From positions 62,001 to 126,000 of the forward strand of contig MU400562.1 of NCBI GenBank assembly GCA_022578965.1: a DNA stretch of 64,000 nucleotides, written 5' to 3'. A program made the position numbers and the translations under genes. The DNA is from Xylaria sp. FL1777 (lineage: Eukaryota > Ascomycota > Sordariomycetes > Xylariales > Xylariaceae). The notes under the pieces are model-generated. The model did not search any database. It saw nothing but the letters and a program-made list of their open reading frames with translations, and had not been told where the DNA came from. Below are positions 24,133 through 36,594 of the stretch, one piece after another (position 1 is the stretch's first letter; every line of letters begins with the position of its first letter).

Positions 24133-26018
24133 ATGGTCTCAAATTCACTGGCAGACGTTCCTCCCGAGATGGAGAACTTCATCGTGGGTATTATCGGTAT
24201 GGGCGACATGGGGAAAATGTACGCCCGGAGGCTCGGTGATGCTGGCTGGAAGTAAGCACCCAGAAACATGTTGGTGAATTAGCTAGCTGAGCCTTCGTAA
24301 TGCTCTTGGTAAGCTTTCCCCATCTCTTAACTGTCTCGTTCCCCCGCAAATGATGACTTGAGTGCATTTGGCTCGAGCATTGCCTTCAGCCGGTCGGGTC
24401 GGCCATTCTGGCCCCCGTTATGGCTGTTGGCTTTCCATGATGTCAACTCTCAGCTACCTTTTAAATTTTGTCTGAAATACGCCTACATGGTTCCGCTAGC
24501 TTGTCTTTCTATGATCCACTGGAATGCTGACGGATTCTTTGCAGCCCTTGATTTGTGTAGCAATCACCACGTCCATGCCTCGAGGTACTAACACACTATG
24601 CGGGTAGAATTAGGGCTTGTGATAGAGAGGACCAATATGAGGATCTTTGCGAGGAGTTTTCGAGCAGGGTGAATATCTGTAGTTGTCTATTCTCAGAGCG
24701 AAACTATGCTGAGAGTCGTTTAGACGAATATACAAATTCTTCGAAATGGTCACTTGGTATCTCGAGCTAGTGACTACATTATCTACAGCGTAGAAGCTGC
24801 GGGTATCGGTCGTGTTGTTGCCGAATATGGTCCTTGTATGCACTTCGATGTTTCTGCTAGCTGCTGCCTGTGGAATGATGACTAAAGTATAATGTTCACA
24901 AAAATCAGCAACCAAGCAGAATGCTATCGTGGGTGGTCAGACCTCCTGCAAGGACCCCGAAATCAAGGCGTTCGAGGATTATCTCCCCCCAGACGTGGAC
25001 ATAGTGTCCTGTCATTCGCTCCATGGCCCTAGGGTCGATAGCAAGGATCAGCCTCTGGTACTCAACGCTCACCCGAAATTACATTCGAAACCAACTGATG
25101 GATTAATATTAGGTCCTCATCAAACACCGCGCTTCCGATGCCTCATTTAACAAAGTTGAGACCGTCCTCCGGTGTCTACAATCTAAGCATGTATACCTCA
25201 CAGCACACGAGCATGACCGTATTACGGCAGATACCCAGGCTGTAACACATGCGGCTTTTCTAAGCATGGGCAAAGCTTGGCACTCATCACGGCAGTTCCC
25301 CTGGGAGGGTGCGCGCTATGTCGGCGGGATCGAGAACGTCAAGATCAATCTGACGATGCGCATCTACAGCCAGAAGTGGCATGTATACGCGGGCCTCGCG
25401 ATCCTGAATCCGGAGGCCCGGAAGCAAATCAACCAGTACGCCGAGTCGGTGACGGAGCTCTACAAGCTGATGCTAGGCGGCCACCACACCGAACTCCGAG
25501 AGCGCGTTCTCCTCGCCAAGGAAAAGGTCTTTGGGTCCGACGATACCCCTGGCGATAGCCCCAAGTGGGCCGATAAGCCATTGCTGCGTGACGCTGTGCT
25601 CGATCAGTTCAGCCTCGGCCAGCGTGCCGCCGACCTAGCGCCGCTGCCCAACAATCACCTCAGCCTGCTCGCCATGGTCGACTGCTGGAGCGCGCTCGGC
25701 ATCGTGCCGTATGATCACATGATCTGCAGCACACCGCTATTCCGGCTCTGGCTTGGCGTCACGGAGAACCTGTTTCGTAACCCGGCGCGCCTCGATGAAG
25801 CGCTGCGAGTCGCCGTCGAGGACAACACGTTTCGTAGCGAGGACCTCGAATTCACGTTTGCGGCCCGCGGATGGGCCGAGTGCGTCGGACTCGGCCACTT
25901 CGAGACCTGGAAGGAAAGGTTCGTCAACACACAGCGCTACTTCGAGCCCCGATTCGCCGAGGCTATCGAGGTCGGAAACGCCATGGTGAAAGCGGTATTG
26001 GAGAGTACCAAGTCATGA
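24133..26018 (+). CDS. TYR1: Prephenate dehydrogenase (NADP+)
   Basis: Five exons are inferred: 24133-24251, 24608-24668, 24724-24835, 24909-25057 and 25113-26018, giving 448 residues. Only the last exon is long. The joins rebuild DAGWK-IRACDRED, EEFSSR-TNIQILRNGHLVSR, AEYGPS-TKQNAIVGGQTSCK and DQPLV-LIKHRAS, all normal for fungal Tyr1. The NADP-binding Rossmann motif GMGDMG is at 22-27. The catalytic part holds SCHSLHGPRV and the THAAFLSMG helix. The enzyme oxidises and decarboxylates prephenate to 4-hydroxyphenylpyruvate, the committed step to tyrosine, in the cytosol. The first intron (24252-24607, 356 nt) is several times longer than the others. Confidence 0.93.
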
Positions 26019-26523
26019 ATGGACCGTATTGTTTGCGTGATTGAGTTCAGAATGGCGAATAGCTGACAATTCTCAGGGCTAAGAGGCCACAGACTGCTTG
26101 GTAAAGAGGTTGTTTATTTTCTTACCAGTGAGCTCTGCTAGTGTATATATGTATTTAAACTTGATAGAAAACAAGGAGTAGGGCACCTAACTTGCGTAGA
26201 CACCTCTGAAATAACGACCTAGTGGACACGGCCTAGACTAGACAGACTCCTACTACTGCAAATGCATGTTAAGGTGTACAACATAGCAATTCCCTCCAGC
26301 TGCATTATAATAACACTTTACTACTACTTTTCTGACCAAGTGGGGGCTTCTTTTTTCCTTTTCACGCGATATAGAATAAACTTCTGTGGTTCATCAGTCC
26401 CTCTCTCGAATGCCTACGCTCCACGTAGTCTAGGAGGCTCCAGACGATATAAGTCTCGCTCGAGATTCTCTATACAAGGAGCTTTTTCTCAGGCGAATAT
26501 CCTTGTCTGCACATCATTTCTTG

Positions 26524-26565
<42 letters not shown>

Positions 26566-26590
26566 ACAACAACAACAACAACATGAAAAT
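26019..26590. other. Convergent intergenic gap
   Basis: This lies between the 3' ends of TYR1 and the FAD dehydrogenase. It is AT-rich, and its only distinct feature is a trinucleotide tract at the right end. Confidence 0.5.
26525..26582. repeat. (CAT)13-(CAA)6 microsatellite
   Basis: Thirteen CAT units (26525-26563) run directly into about six CAA units. The tract ends 8 bases from the minus-strand stop codon, so it should lie in the 3' UTR of the FAD dehydrogenase. Confidence 0.95.
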
Positions 26591-28462
26591 TCACTGTGTA
26601 CCCAGAAGTTCATCGGCAATAGCTCGTCCTGCAAGACGCCCTGAGAAGATACACCCACCTAGGAAAGTTCCTTCTAGCGAATTATAGCCGTGTACACCGC
26701 CGCCACCGAAACCAGCCGCCTCCCCAGCGGCATATAACCCTGCAAATGCAGTGCCGTCGGCTTTCATCACATTGCTCTGCAGATTCGTCTCCAAGCCACC
26801 GAGCGTTTTCCGCGTGAGGAGGTTCATGCGGACGGCAATAAGGGGGCCGTACTTGGGATCTAGAAGACGGTGCGGCGGCGCAATGCGGCTGCGGCTATCG
26901 GGCCAGTAGTTTCGGCCATTGCGGATAAGCATGATCTGGGCGTCCTTGCAGTAGCTGTTCTTGATCTGGTCGTCGCGGGCATCGACGGTCTCACGCACGC
27001 GCGCATAGTCGAGCTCAGGCCCGCCAACGGACCGTGCCAACTCGTTCATGGCGGCAACAAGCTCGGGGAGGCTGTCACGCGTGACAAAGTCCTTGCCATG
27101 CTTCACGAAGTTCTGCACGGGAATGGTCCCCTTGGAGCTGAAGACGCGGCTCACTAGAAGCTGCCAGATACTCTTGTTGGTGAGATCTGGGTTCTGCTCG
27201 GACCCGGACAGCGCGAACTCCCGCGCGATTATCGTTTGGTTCAGGATGAACCATGTGTAGTCGTGACCTGTGCTGCAGATATACTTGAGAGTTGCGAGCG
27301 TGTCGCTTCCCGGGTAGAGGAAGGGGGGAAGTCTCTTCCCTGTTGCGTCTAGCCAGAGAGAAGACGGAGCTGGAAGGACACGGATACCGTGGCTGGGCCA
27401 GATCGGATCCCAATTCTGCAGGCCCTCGGTATAATGCCACACTGCGATTTTGGGAGTCAGTAAACTTTCATTCTGAGCACACGCTGTACATGTCTTCGAC
27501 GCGGGAGAGACTTCGAGGACACGATTATAGCCCGGACAGGAGTCTCCATATTCATCGAATGGGCCAGAGGAAGAAGCAAGTGGCATCGACAGTTACTTAC
27601 TCCGGTCTCGGTTGATAACATGCGCGCCGGCTGACTGGGCGATATCTATCATTCGGCCGTCGACATGTGCAGGCACGCCGATGACGAAATTTTCAGGAAC
27701 CTTAGGACCCAAGCGATCCACCGGCCAAGCCTTCTTGACGGCTTCGACGTTTCCCCCGATGCCGCCAGACGATATCACGACAGCCGAGCCACGCAATTCA
27801 AACTTGTCGATGACGTTTCTCGAAGACTCGGCGCCTCTCGCAACGGGATCTTGCTCTAGTATCCGTCCACGCACCCCAACCGCTCTGCCACTTTCGTCGA
27901 CGAGCAAATCATCCACCATATGTCTAAACTTGAACTGGACTAGCCCCCTTTTCTCTGCCTCGCGCGCAGGTTCCGCAAACACACGCACGACTTCCGGACC
28001 GGCCCCCCAGGTGATGTGAAATCGAGGCACAGAATTGCCGTGGCCATCGGCACGTCCATCGCCGCGCTCGGCCCAGCCGACATTCACGAGGAAACCAATA
28101 CCTCGGGCCTTGACGTAGGTCTCCATCTCGTCGGTGGCGAAGTTAACGAAAGCCTCAGCCCATTTCCGAGGCCAGTAGTCCTCGTGCTCGCGGTCGAAGC
28201 GAGCCGAGCCAAACCAGTCGCGAAGGGCCAGTTCGCGGCTGTCCTTTATTCCCATGCGGCGCTGCTCCGACGTGTCGACGCAGAAGATGCCGCCGAGAGA
28301 AAAGAAGGCCTGCCCGCCTAAGTTCTGCTCTCCTTCCTGATCGAGAAGCACCACCGGCACGTTTCGCTGCGCCAGCTCGAAGGCCGCGACAAGCCCGGCA
28401 AGCCCAGCGCCTACGATTATGACGGGCTGCGGCGCCTTAATCGAAGGCTCCGCCGTGGCCAT
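26591..28462 (-). CDS. FAD-binding dehydrogenase (fumarate reductase/ketosteroid dehydrogenase-like)
   Basis: Two exons are inferred on the minus strand: 27601-28462 and 26591-27441, giving 570 residues. The join reads NRDRMWHYTEGLQNWDP. The dinucleotide motif GAGLAG is at 18-23 with an acidic residue ending strand two (LLDQEG). The C-terminal FAD contact is GLYAAGEAAGFGGGGVHG followed by SLEGTFLGGCIFSGR, as in the FAD_binding_2 family. Members include fumarate reductase flavoproteins and 3-ketosteroid dehydrogenases. This protein most resembles the uncharacterised FAD-binding dehydrogenase subgroup, so the substrate is unknown. There is no signal peptide, and cytosolic action is likely. The promoter side faces a 1-kb gap. 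Confidence 0.88.
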
Positions 28463-29535
28463 TATGTGCGAGGAAAGTGATAACGTATTTGACGAACGGC
28501 GATAGTTGACACCATCTATTAACTTCTAGCTAAGCTAAGTGAGTCTGCTGCGGGCCGCCGACGGAAATGGGTACCAGTTCTAGCTGATTTCGAATTCTGA
28601 CTAGATATACCAAAGCCGCATCTACATGGCAATAGATGGTGGTTCGATATAAGACAGATGGCGTGAAGTAGGACTGAATCATCTCACCACCGACGCGGGA
28701 GCCGAGGTTGCTTGCCCCACACATGTTCTAAGTAAGCAGTCCAGGTACTAGGTAGGAATTGATCTACATAGGACACCCGTGTAGATGCATATGCATAAGG
28801 GTTCTTTCATGTATGTATGTAGGTAGGTACCTAGTTAGGTATTTAGGTAGCTTTTCATTATCATCCACCTGGTAGATCGATCACTCTTTGTAACCTACTT
28901 AAGACAGATGCGGTCTGGTGGCTGTGACCATGGTTTTCGTTGTTAGGCGACGATGAAAAAGTCTTACGGTGCTATTATTCGTAAGTAGTAGATAGACTAT
29001 AGGATGTTGTTGTTCAGCTTGCCAAGACGCTTTCAGCTACCCTTTGGGCCCACCTTAGACGGTACGATGATTTCCTCTCTCTCTCTCTCCATGAGCCATT
29101 TCAATCGAGCCGTGGGAATTGCAGTGAGCTGTGTGAGCGACACGGTGTAACGGGGGATCGTGGTGGTAAGGATTTTGCGGGGTAAATGCGCATCCCCTCC
29201 TTAATCGTGAGTATTGAGCAGTTCGAATAGACTTGCGCATTGCGGGTGAGGTGCGAAGCAACAAGCACAGAAGGCGAGCCGGAGAACTTCTCGAGAATAT
29301 CCATTGCCTAGAGTTGATTCTAAGACTTCAGGTAGCACAGTTTCACTCTGGGGATGTCGACAATTGAAATGGGTATACTGCATATGCTTCATTCAGGCAT
29401 CCTTGATGCGAAGACGGTCTAACATTGCATACAACCTAAACGCAATATGTGCTCAAGAACCAAGACAAGAATGCCCCTGCTGCCGACCATAGGCAGTTAT
29501 GTAACGTTATTGGACGACCAAACTTTATTATTCAT
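28463..29535. other. Intergenic region
   Basis: Just over 1 kb without a recognised gene. AGGTACCT at 28825-28832 sits in a run of GTATGTAGGTAGG words. A short CT tract is at 29076-29090. Confidence 0.45.
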
Positions 29536-31093
29536 CTAGTAACCCCTCTTTCTGCTGACCTGATTGAGGAAGTCGGTTTTACCCTCACTCAGTCTCTCGA
29601 GGTTGATCTCCAAGATAGCCAACAGACGTTCGAAATAACTATCCGAGGACCCGCTCACATGCGGCGTGATGATCACGTTCTTCTTCCCCCAAAGCGGATG
29701 CTCCCTAGGCAAGGGCTCAGGGTCAGTAACGTCAAGAGCTGCGCCACGGATCCAGCCCTCGTCGAGCGCGGTGATCAAGTCGTCGGTCACGATGGTTGCG
29801 CCGCGTCCGATATTCGAGACGTATGTCTTTTTCTTGGCCAGCAGCTTGAATTGCGCGGCGCCGAGCATGCCGCGCGTCTCGGGGGTGAGCGGCACGGCGA
29901 CGACGAGCAAATCGAGCCCACTGCCGAGGAACTCGCCAAGCTCGGCGGGCGTGGTCCCCGAGAACCACCTCGTCGGCAGCGTGCCTTCGGGATCTCCCAG
30001 TCCTGGGGGATGCCACGAATGGTCGCGCCGTGAGTCTGGGGTCGGCCTTGGCCGGTTTGTGTATGCATAGACCTCCATGCCCATTGCGGTTGCTACACGC
30101 GCTATTTGTCGACCTATGCTACCGTATCCAAGGATGCCGCTACAGGTGTTGGAGTTAACTTGGTTAGCTGGCCGGTCTTCAATTATTGATTTGTTCTTCG
30201 GGAATGGACGTTTGATCCTCGGACATGTGGGACGAATAGGTGATCTGTTGACGTTTACTTACACTCTTTGGGTGACGACGTCCAGTGTACCCATCTCACC
30301 CCAGCTACGCTCCCAATTACCATCTCGCATGTTGTCGAGGTAGCGCGGGACTGAATTATCAGACCAAGACGCCACGAGTTAGACAATGTTCTGACAATCC
30401 TCAAAATTCACTGCGTTGCCGGGGGAGAGCAAGACTCACTGCGGTGTTGGTAGGCAAGATAGGTACATATGACCCATTCCGAGATGGGTGGCCTTGCAAG
30501 AGTAGTTAGTCTCGGCCATGAACGAAAGCATGTGTTTCCATCTTTCTCTCTCCGTGTCCCCGTTACGAACTTGTTTTCAGCATGCTCTCATCCCCGGGAA
30601 CACTACAGAGTCAACGGGATGGTAGCCAGCCACTCGGAAATCTCGAGATAAACAAACAAATGGCGCGAATAGAGTGGTTGGGTCTCAGTTCTTACCCCGC
30701 GACACCATTGGCCGTGCAGAAAGGAATCTTGGTATCCTTGAACAGTGGATTCTCGAGGACGTAGTTAGCACCCGCGCTCTGCAGCTGCACGAGCTGCATT
30801 TTCGGGGCCTCCTCTATGGTGGGAAGCAGGGGGCCCGTCAAGAGAACCGTCACTTTCGCCCAGTCCTCGCCTGTCAGGCTCGGCCTAGCAGCGGTCATGT
30901 CTCCCCATGGATTGAAGCGCGAGTGCACGACCTCTAGCCCCGGAAACTTCGTGCGTAGACGCTCTCGGTAGTCGTCCGGTAGTTTGAGATCCGACACAAT
31001 CAGCAGCTTGTGGCCTACGAGGTCCTTGTTCGGGGCCGTGGCGGCGGAGCTTCTTGGTGTTTCCAAAGCGTCATCAGGAATAATGTTGCCCAT
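29536..31093 (-). CDS. D-isomer-specific 2-hydroxyacid dehydrogenase
   Basis: Four exons are inferred on the minus strand: 30696-31093, 30440-30492, 30263-30350 and 29536-30139, giving 380 residues. The joins restore NGVAGPPISEWVICTYLAYQHR, then IPRYLDNMRDGNWER and TLDVVTQRVGILGYGSIG. The NAD(P) motif GYGSIG is at 184-189. Catalytic residues are visible: Arg in SNIGRG, Glu in DPEPLP, and His in TPHVSG. Family members reduce 2-keto acids such as glyoxylate or hydroxypyruvate to the D-hydroxy acid. The exact substrate is open. An alternative start is not needed, as the ATG at 31093 gives a normal N-terminus. Confidence 0.92.
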
Positions 31094-31909
31094 TGTCTTT
31101 TCTGTTTTCGTCCCCTTTCCTCTTACTTTCTTTTTGGACTAGGTAGAACAATGTAAATATCTGTGTCGGTGAGTACGAGCTGATGATATTGAAGTATCAA
31201 CTAGTTCTATCCGTGCCTCGTTCTCGTGACAAAGGATATGTTCACTCTGTGCTGGAGAATAGTAAGGAACATTCTTCTAGGTGTCCGCTAGGTGCCCACT
31301 GACACCCCGGTTTCCCATATAGTTCTTTATCTTAGGCAACTTACCAACAAAAACGACAGTCTGAACTACCCAGTGACTAGGTATGTATCCAGCGATATTG
31401 GCACTGCCATGTTGGGTTTAGTGGATGTCTGGTAAATCGAGACGCCCATCACCAACTGACAGGCATAGATTGCGACATCGGGTTTACCGGAATTGCTTAT
31501 TGCCGCCCGCCAGTTTGCCCCGAGTATATATATATATATAATATATGTTATCGAGGTACATAGGTCGGTAGCTCACCCACTTATTCAACGTAAGGATTTG
31601 CTTCATTGTGATTATCCTCAGAGATCTATTCTAGCATGTGGTTATGCTCACGATATCTCGTTGCTCATTGACGGAGAGAGAAGAGGACATAAAGCAATGC
31701 CCTACACCGATTTTCTCAAGTCTTTCATTGTCTTACGGTTTCGCAGACTCGGGGCCAGCAGGCCAGTACGAAAGCCGCATTGCCACTCCAATTGAAGGCT
31801 TATCAGGCCTCGTATAGCCAGTTGCAATTGAGTGGACGGGATAGTTCAATGCTCTTATAATAGATGACGTTCGTTCAATACTAGTCCATCCTTTGCCTCC
31901 AAGGGCCTC
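31094..31909. other. Intergenic region with TA repeat
   Basis: No gene seen. A (TA)8 tract lies at 31525-31540. Confidence 0.45.
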
Positions 31910-33882
31910 TTAAAAGTTTGCCCACAAGTATTTCTGACCCGCCCAGGACTCCTCGCCTGATGCAATAATCTGGTTGGCAGGAAGAGTAAAGCCATATGCC
32001 CCAGTATCTCGGAGTTCAATAGCCCAGCTATTATAGAACGGATCAGCTAGCCACTCTAACATACTATCTACCAAAACGTGAAGGGGCTGTCGAAACTTAC
32101 GCGAGCTCTGCTACAGTCACACCGGTGAAGTAGTCGTTACTGCCCCCGGCTGCGACATACAGTGTAGAGCACACCGGTCCAGTCGTAAATTGAGTTCCAT
32201 GAATTTTTGCGATGGCTGAACCAGTATTTTTAGCTAGGGTGTTCTGCTTTGACTGGTTGGGTGCTACTGCTGAGCAGGAGTAGCCATAAGGACTGGGGGG
32301 CCTTGCGTTAGTATTTACGTCTCATGGACTTGACGAGACTAACAACATACGTCAGGATGTATTGACCGTAGCTGTGCCAGTCAATGTATAACTTGATGCC
32401 CTTCCCAGCCCCAAGCTTATCTCCATACGCTGAAAATATTCATCAGTATTTATGGTAATCGATTTCTTTTGGCGATTAGCCTTACTGCGGATTCCAGTGT
32501 TCTCTGGGGTATCGCCGGGTGCCTGTCCACGGTAACTATGATTATCGTTTAGCTACTTGCTATGTCACACATTCAAGTGACATATGAAAGTGAAGAGATG
32601 CACGTGCGATGACGCTACGGAAGATCTCTCAACGTTATAAAAAGGAGCTTACGTCTCTAAAGCTTTCAGTCAGCAACATTCAAGGGTTGTCACAAAATCA
32701 GAAAATAACCTAGAGTAGCTGAGGGGGGAGACAACCGACCCGCGCCTGGGCTTGTGGAAGAGCCTTCGCCGCTCCACATATATGGCCAGTTCCGGTTGAT
32801 ATCTGTACCGACTGAGCTCTGTAGTTTGCTAAAGTCAGTAACTGCTCTTTTGGCTCCCGAGACCCGTTCATAGCCCTGACTCGTGTTTGTGCGCCTGCAA
32901 GTGACTAATATAGGAAGAAGACGACTTTGGCGGAGCTTACAGTGCCAGAACGCGTCTGTCGATTTTTGCGCCACAGGCGGGTTGTTGTTTGCGTGTAAAC
33001 AAAGCCTTCATGTGTTATCTTTAGTAATGGGTTTATGACCGGAAGCATCAGTAGGACCTACCATCCGGGTTGACAATCGGCAAGATATGAAAGTCATAGT
33101 TGTCTAAGACAGCCTTGATGGCAGTGTCATTGCCGTAGTTGTTGATGAGCTGATAGGTGATGTATTCGACAGTCTGTACCTATTGTTAGATCACGTTACA
33201 GGGAGGGAAAAGCACATTCAAACCATTGAAGTAATCCATTCTCTAGCGTGAACATTGCCGTGGTAATAAATAGCTGGCTTGGAATCTTTACCACCGCTTC
33301 CCCAAAGATGAATGCCCTGGATCGTTCTTCCTTCAAAAGACGTCCCGGCGGTGATCAATTCCGAATTAGAGGGAAATGCAGCCTGCAAGCTTTGCAAAAA
33401 TGTCAAGTGGTCTGCGTAAGGGTGGTAGGCACTGAACCACGAGAAGCTGGGTAGAGCGGCAGCAGCATTAGCAGCACTCGCGGTTGATACGCTTGTCTCG
33501 AGGCCTGGGTTTCAATTAGTTCGCTCTGTATACAAAACACCCGTCTCGTAGGCTGACCTGGGAAGGTCTGCAGCTCTCCTTCTAGGGCAATATTTGCCCC
33601 AAGATCTTCTGTCAGTGTCTCGACTTCGTAGTTGAGGGCATCAAATGCATCAAGGCTCTCAGGAGGAACGGCAATATCGAAATGGTGAGTATCAATGTGC
33701 CCACGGTTGCGAGAGAGTTCAATCGCGGATAAAGACTCGAGCTGGGCTTCGAAATCTGCCGGGTCACCGTCGGTTATAATGCGAAAGACCTTGTAGCCAT
33801 CGTATGTCTCCTGACCCCGCCTATCAACTTGGACACCAGCAACCAGAGGCGCAACGAATAGCGCTGTACGAATGAGCCTCAT
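31910..33882 (-). CDS. Secreted M14 metallocarboxypeptidase (zymogen)
   Basis: Ten exons are inferred on the minus strand: 33558-33882, 33224-33504, 33062-33179, 32941-33005, 32740-32818, 32653-32656, 32486-32535, 32351-32429, 32101-32292 and 31910-32027, giving 436 residues. A signal peptide (1-16) precedes a propeptide of about 95 residues. The zinc site is HVHAREW-like (GNVHAREW, His194 and Glu197) with the third His in DWHSYGQ. Substrate-binding Arg lies in TDINRNWPY, and the catalytic Glu in AIELRDTG. The enzyme should remove C-terminal residues from peptides outside the cell. The sixth exon is only 4 nt; it is inferred because it alone restores frame and the [13 protein letters not shown] segment. 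All other joins are well supported. Confidence 0.9.
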
Positions 33883-36594
33883 ACTGTCAAGCGTGCGGGG
33901 GTGGTGATGGGAGAACTGACGATTAGGAGAGACCCAAACAGACTTCTTGCTCTGTGGTACCGCCGCCTCTTATACTCAGTAATACGGTATAGTTTGTCCG
34001 TGTCAGTTGAGCTGGCCCTCGTAGAGTAGTACTCCTCCTCCTACATACCCCATTGGGCAGGTCCGTGCTACAGTCCATCGTAGATCATGCACGATAAGCA
34101 TGCTTACATCTCTCTGCTGTCCCAACTAGGCTGTTTGCCTATACAACGGATTCTACGATGAACTTCCTGGATTGTCTGTTATTATGAGAAGTCTCTCCAT
34201 CGCCGTCTAGTCCGTTGGGCGCTCTATTCGTCTTTCACCATCTGTCGCTGGCCCTCTTGATACCGTCGCTGGAATAGCATCAGCAATGAGAACATGCATT
34301 ATAACGAAATGAAGGGTGCAAGATTGGAATAGGTTGCTCTGCGAACGAAGTCAGGTCAAGTCGAGCGAATCATATTGATACCAAATGATGCTAGAACTAC
34401 CTATCGAGGCGATATCGAGGCGGCCTCGAGGCAATTAACTTCCGTCCACTAATGGCTGGGCATTTTAGCCTGCCGTGTCGTGTAGAGTAGGCCGCTGGAC
34501 ATACGGCGCGGAGAAGAGCACCCTAAATGATAGGACGTACTGGCTTGAGCAACATATGTGGTGCCTGGACTTGACTTGGCGATGAGCATGACTCCAACAG
34601 GCAGTTCAGAAATATTTGCACCATTCCCCAAAGGCGTCAGCTTCCCCAATAGGCGTATGGCGAGGGTTCTAGATGCTATTCGATCTACATATTCCTATGC
34701 GATCACATGGCTTGTTGTTAGAATGCGGTAGTTCCCTGCTAGAGATATGTAGCACTGAGTCTGGTCAAGTATCAGTGACTGCTGCTGCACTATCAAGCAA
34801 TTGTCTAGACATCGGAGATCATGTCGATCATTTTAGTGGCGCTTTAAAGTTGCTGGAATAAGATGGGGCTCCGTTAAGGCATCGTTTTGGAGTGTGTGAA
34901 ATGTAAATAGCGACGTCGCGAACAATGATTCATAGCTTTCACAGCTTGCTCTGTTACGTGTCGCGTTTTGCTCGTTGCTCACCTTTCTTTCGTTATTCTC
35001 TATACGATTCGATTGTCGATAGCGTCGTTAGTTTGAGGGTGAGATAGTTTAAAACACTCCCCATTGCACCTATAATTTGCTACGATACATGTCAGTTAAG
35101 TCTCCCCAACACATCGCTAGTTGAGTTTATTACCTTACTTTATTCTTTGATCCTAGGACACCTGGTCCTAAATAAATATTGCTGCAGCTGAAATGACTAA
35201 TCACACTGTTGTCCAAGGTGAAAAGACTCATTGCTCGAGATGTTGATGTGGGAGGCGAGAATGTAAGACGATTGAATCAACTTCCTTTTCCATGCTCGGT
35301 AGTAGATAGGCGTGCCTGGAAGCGTGAGAGCTCCTGTGTCAGGTAGTGTACGTAGTACTACCGGTAAACTACACTCGCAAAACCACAATTTCGGCTATAT
35401 GGGGTGCATGCGTACCCGGGTTAGACCCAGTCATCGTTCAATTGCTTGGCCAGGTTAAGTCGAGGCGACTAAGATATTACATTCCTGGGTCTGGTTGATC
35501 TCTCTCTCCTGATATTCAGCGACAAGTAGTGGTAAATATCAAAAGCCTAGCTTTAACCATCGCTTGAAAGCGACTGGATATGGATGATAAAAAGATTCAG
35601 CATCACAGCATCACAAACTGGTACTGTATGTACACAAAGAGAGCATCGGCCTATCCTGGGCTAGCCACCCATAGGTACGCAGTAAATCCGAACTACCCCC
35701 CTACCCCTACATATGTATACACTAATCAAGTAGGTATACTAAGTCAAGGTATGGTATCTATTTGTTAGTGTAGTGTCATGCAGATCCAGCGTTACAAGGC
35801 TTGGCAGATCGGCCAAAGCAGCCGGCCTCTTAGTGTGCTTGGCATCTGTGAATCTTGGAGGTACGAACCTAAGATGTGCCCTGTGGCTTCAGGGGCGGCG
35901 GGAAACCATGAGTACGATGGGTAGATCTTGATATATTCCGAGAGTCGACAATGATCGGTCACATGGATTCTCCAAGTTGAACCATCTGGGCCATCCTCAG
36001 CTCGTCAAGCCCGCACCAGTCCGAAATCAACAGGTCAAAAGATGAGATGGCGCAGGCGCTGCGACGGATACCGTTTCATGGACCCCAGCATGCATACCAA
36101 TCCATTTGACGGGCTCCTTTGAAACCCTTCTTTTTCGTCGAAATCGTCTTTAGCGCCGCGCTTCTACTACGCCTGCACCAGCATCTCGTGAGACCAGAAT
36201 GGCAGGACGGAGAGGCCTCGCTAGTTATGTGCTTTTGAAACTTCACGGAAACCGCTCATTTGGCTTAAGGGGCGGCGCTTCTCAGGGGTTGGGCCAACAG
36301 CCACCAACTGCGCGCAGTACATATATCCTGGCCCCGAATGAGGTCGCAAGGCGGCATCACGATGCTCACTGGAAGCGAAGCACTCTCGGATCCTTAAGCA
36401 CTTTGCTGGGCCACCTTTTCTTTCTTTCTCTCCTTCACGTCTCTTGTCCCTCGTTTTCACCTCCGCCGGTCGGGATTCTACTTTGACTTCTTAGGCCTGC
36501 ATTTGTGCGCCGCTTCGTTCCTTTCGTGATTGAATCATCTTTAGCGCATTCCCTCATTCTCTCCCTCAATTCCACGTTCTACCACTAGACGAGA
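33883..36594. other. Gene-poor region
   Basis: About 2.7 kb. Only short frames occur, on both strands, with no motif. A TATAAG on the minus strand near 33969-33974 may serve the carboxypeptidase. The right end (36400-36590) is pyrimidine-rich, as expected before the next gene. Confidence 0.45.
33969..33974 (-). promoter_or_regulatory. TATA-like element upstream of the carboxypeptidase
   Basis: TATAAG on the minus strand lies about 87 bases upstream of the ATG at 33882. Spacing is right, but the motif is short. Confidence 0.3.

Noticed and set aside
34449..34649. Minus-strand frame with an ELPVGVMLIAK stretch like amidase C-termini
   Set aside because: Only a few residues resemble the family, and there is no catalytic Ser-Lys region upstream.
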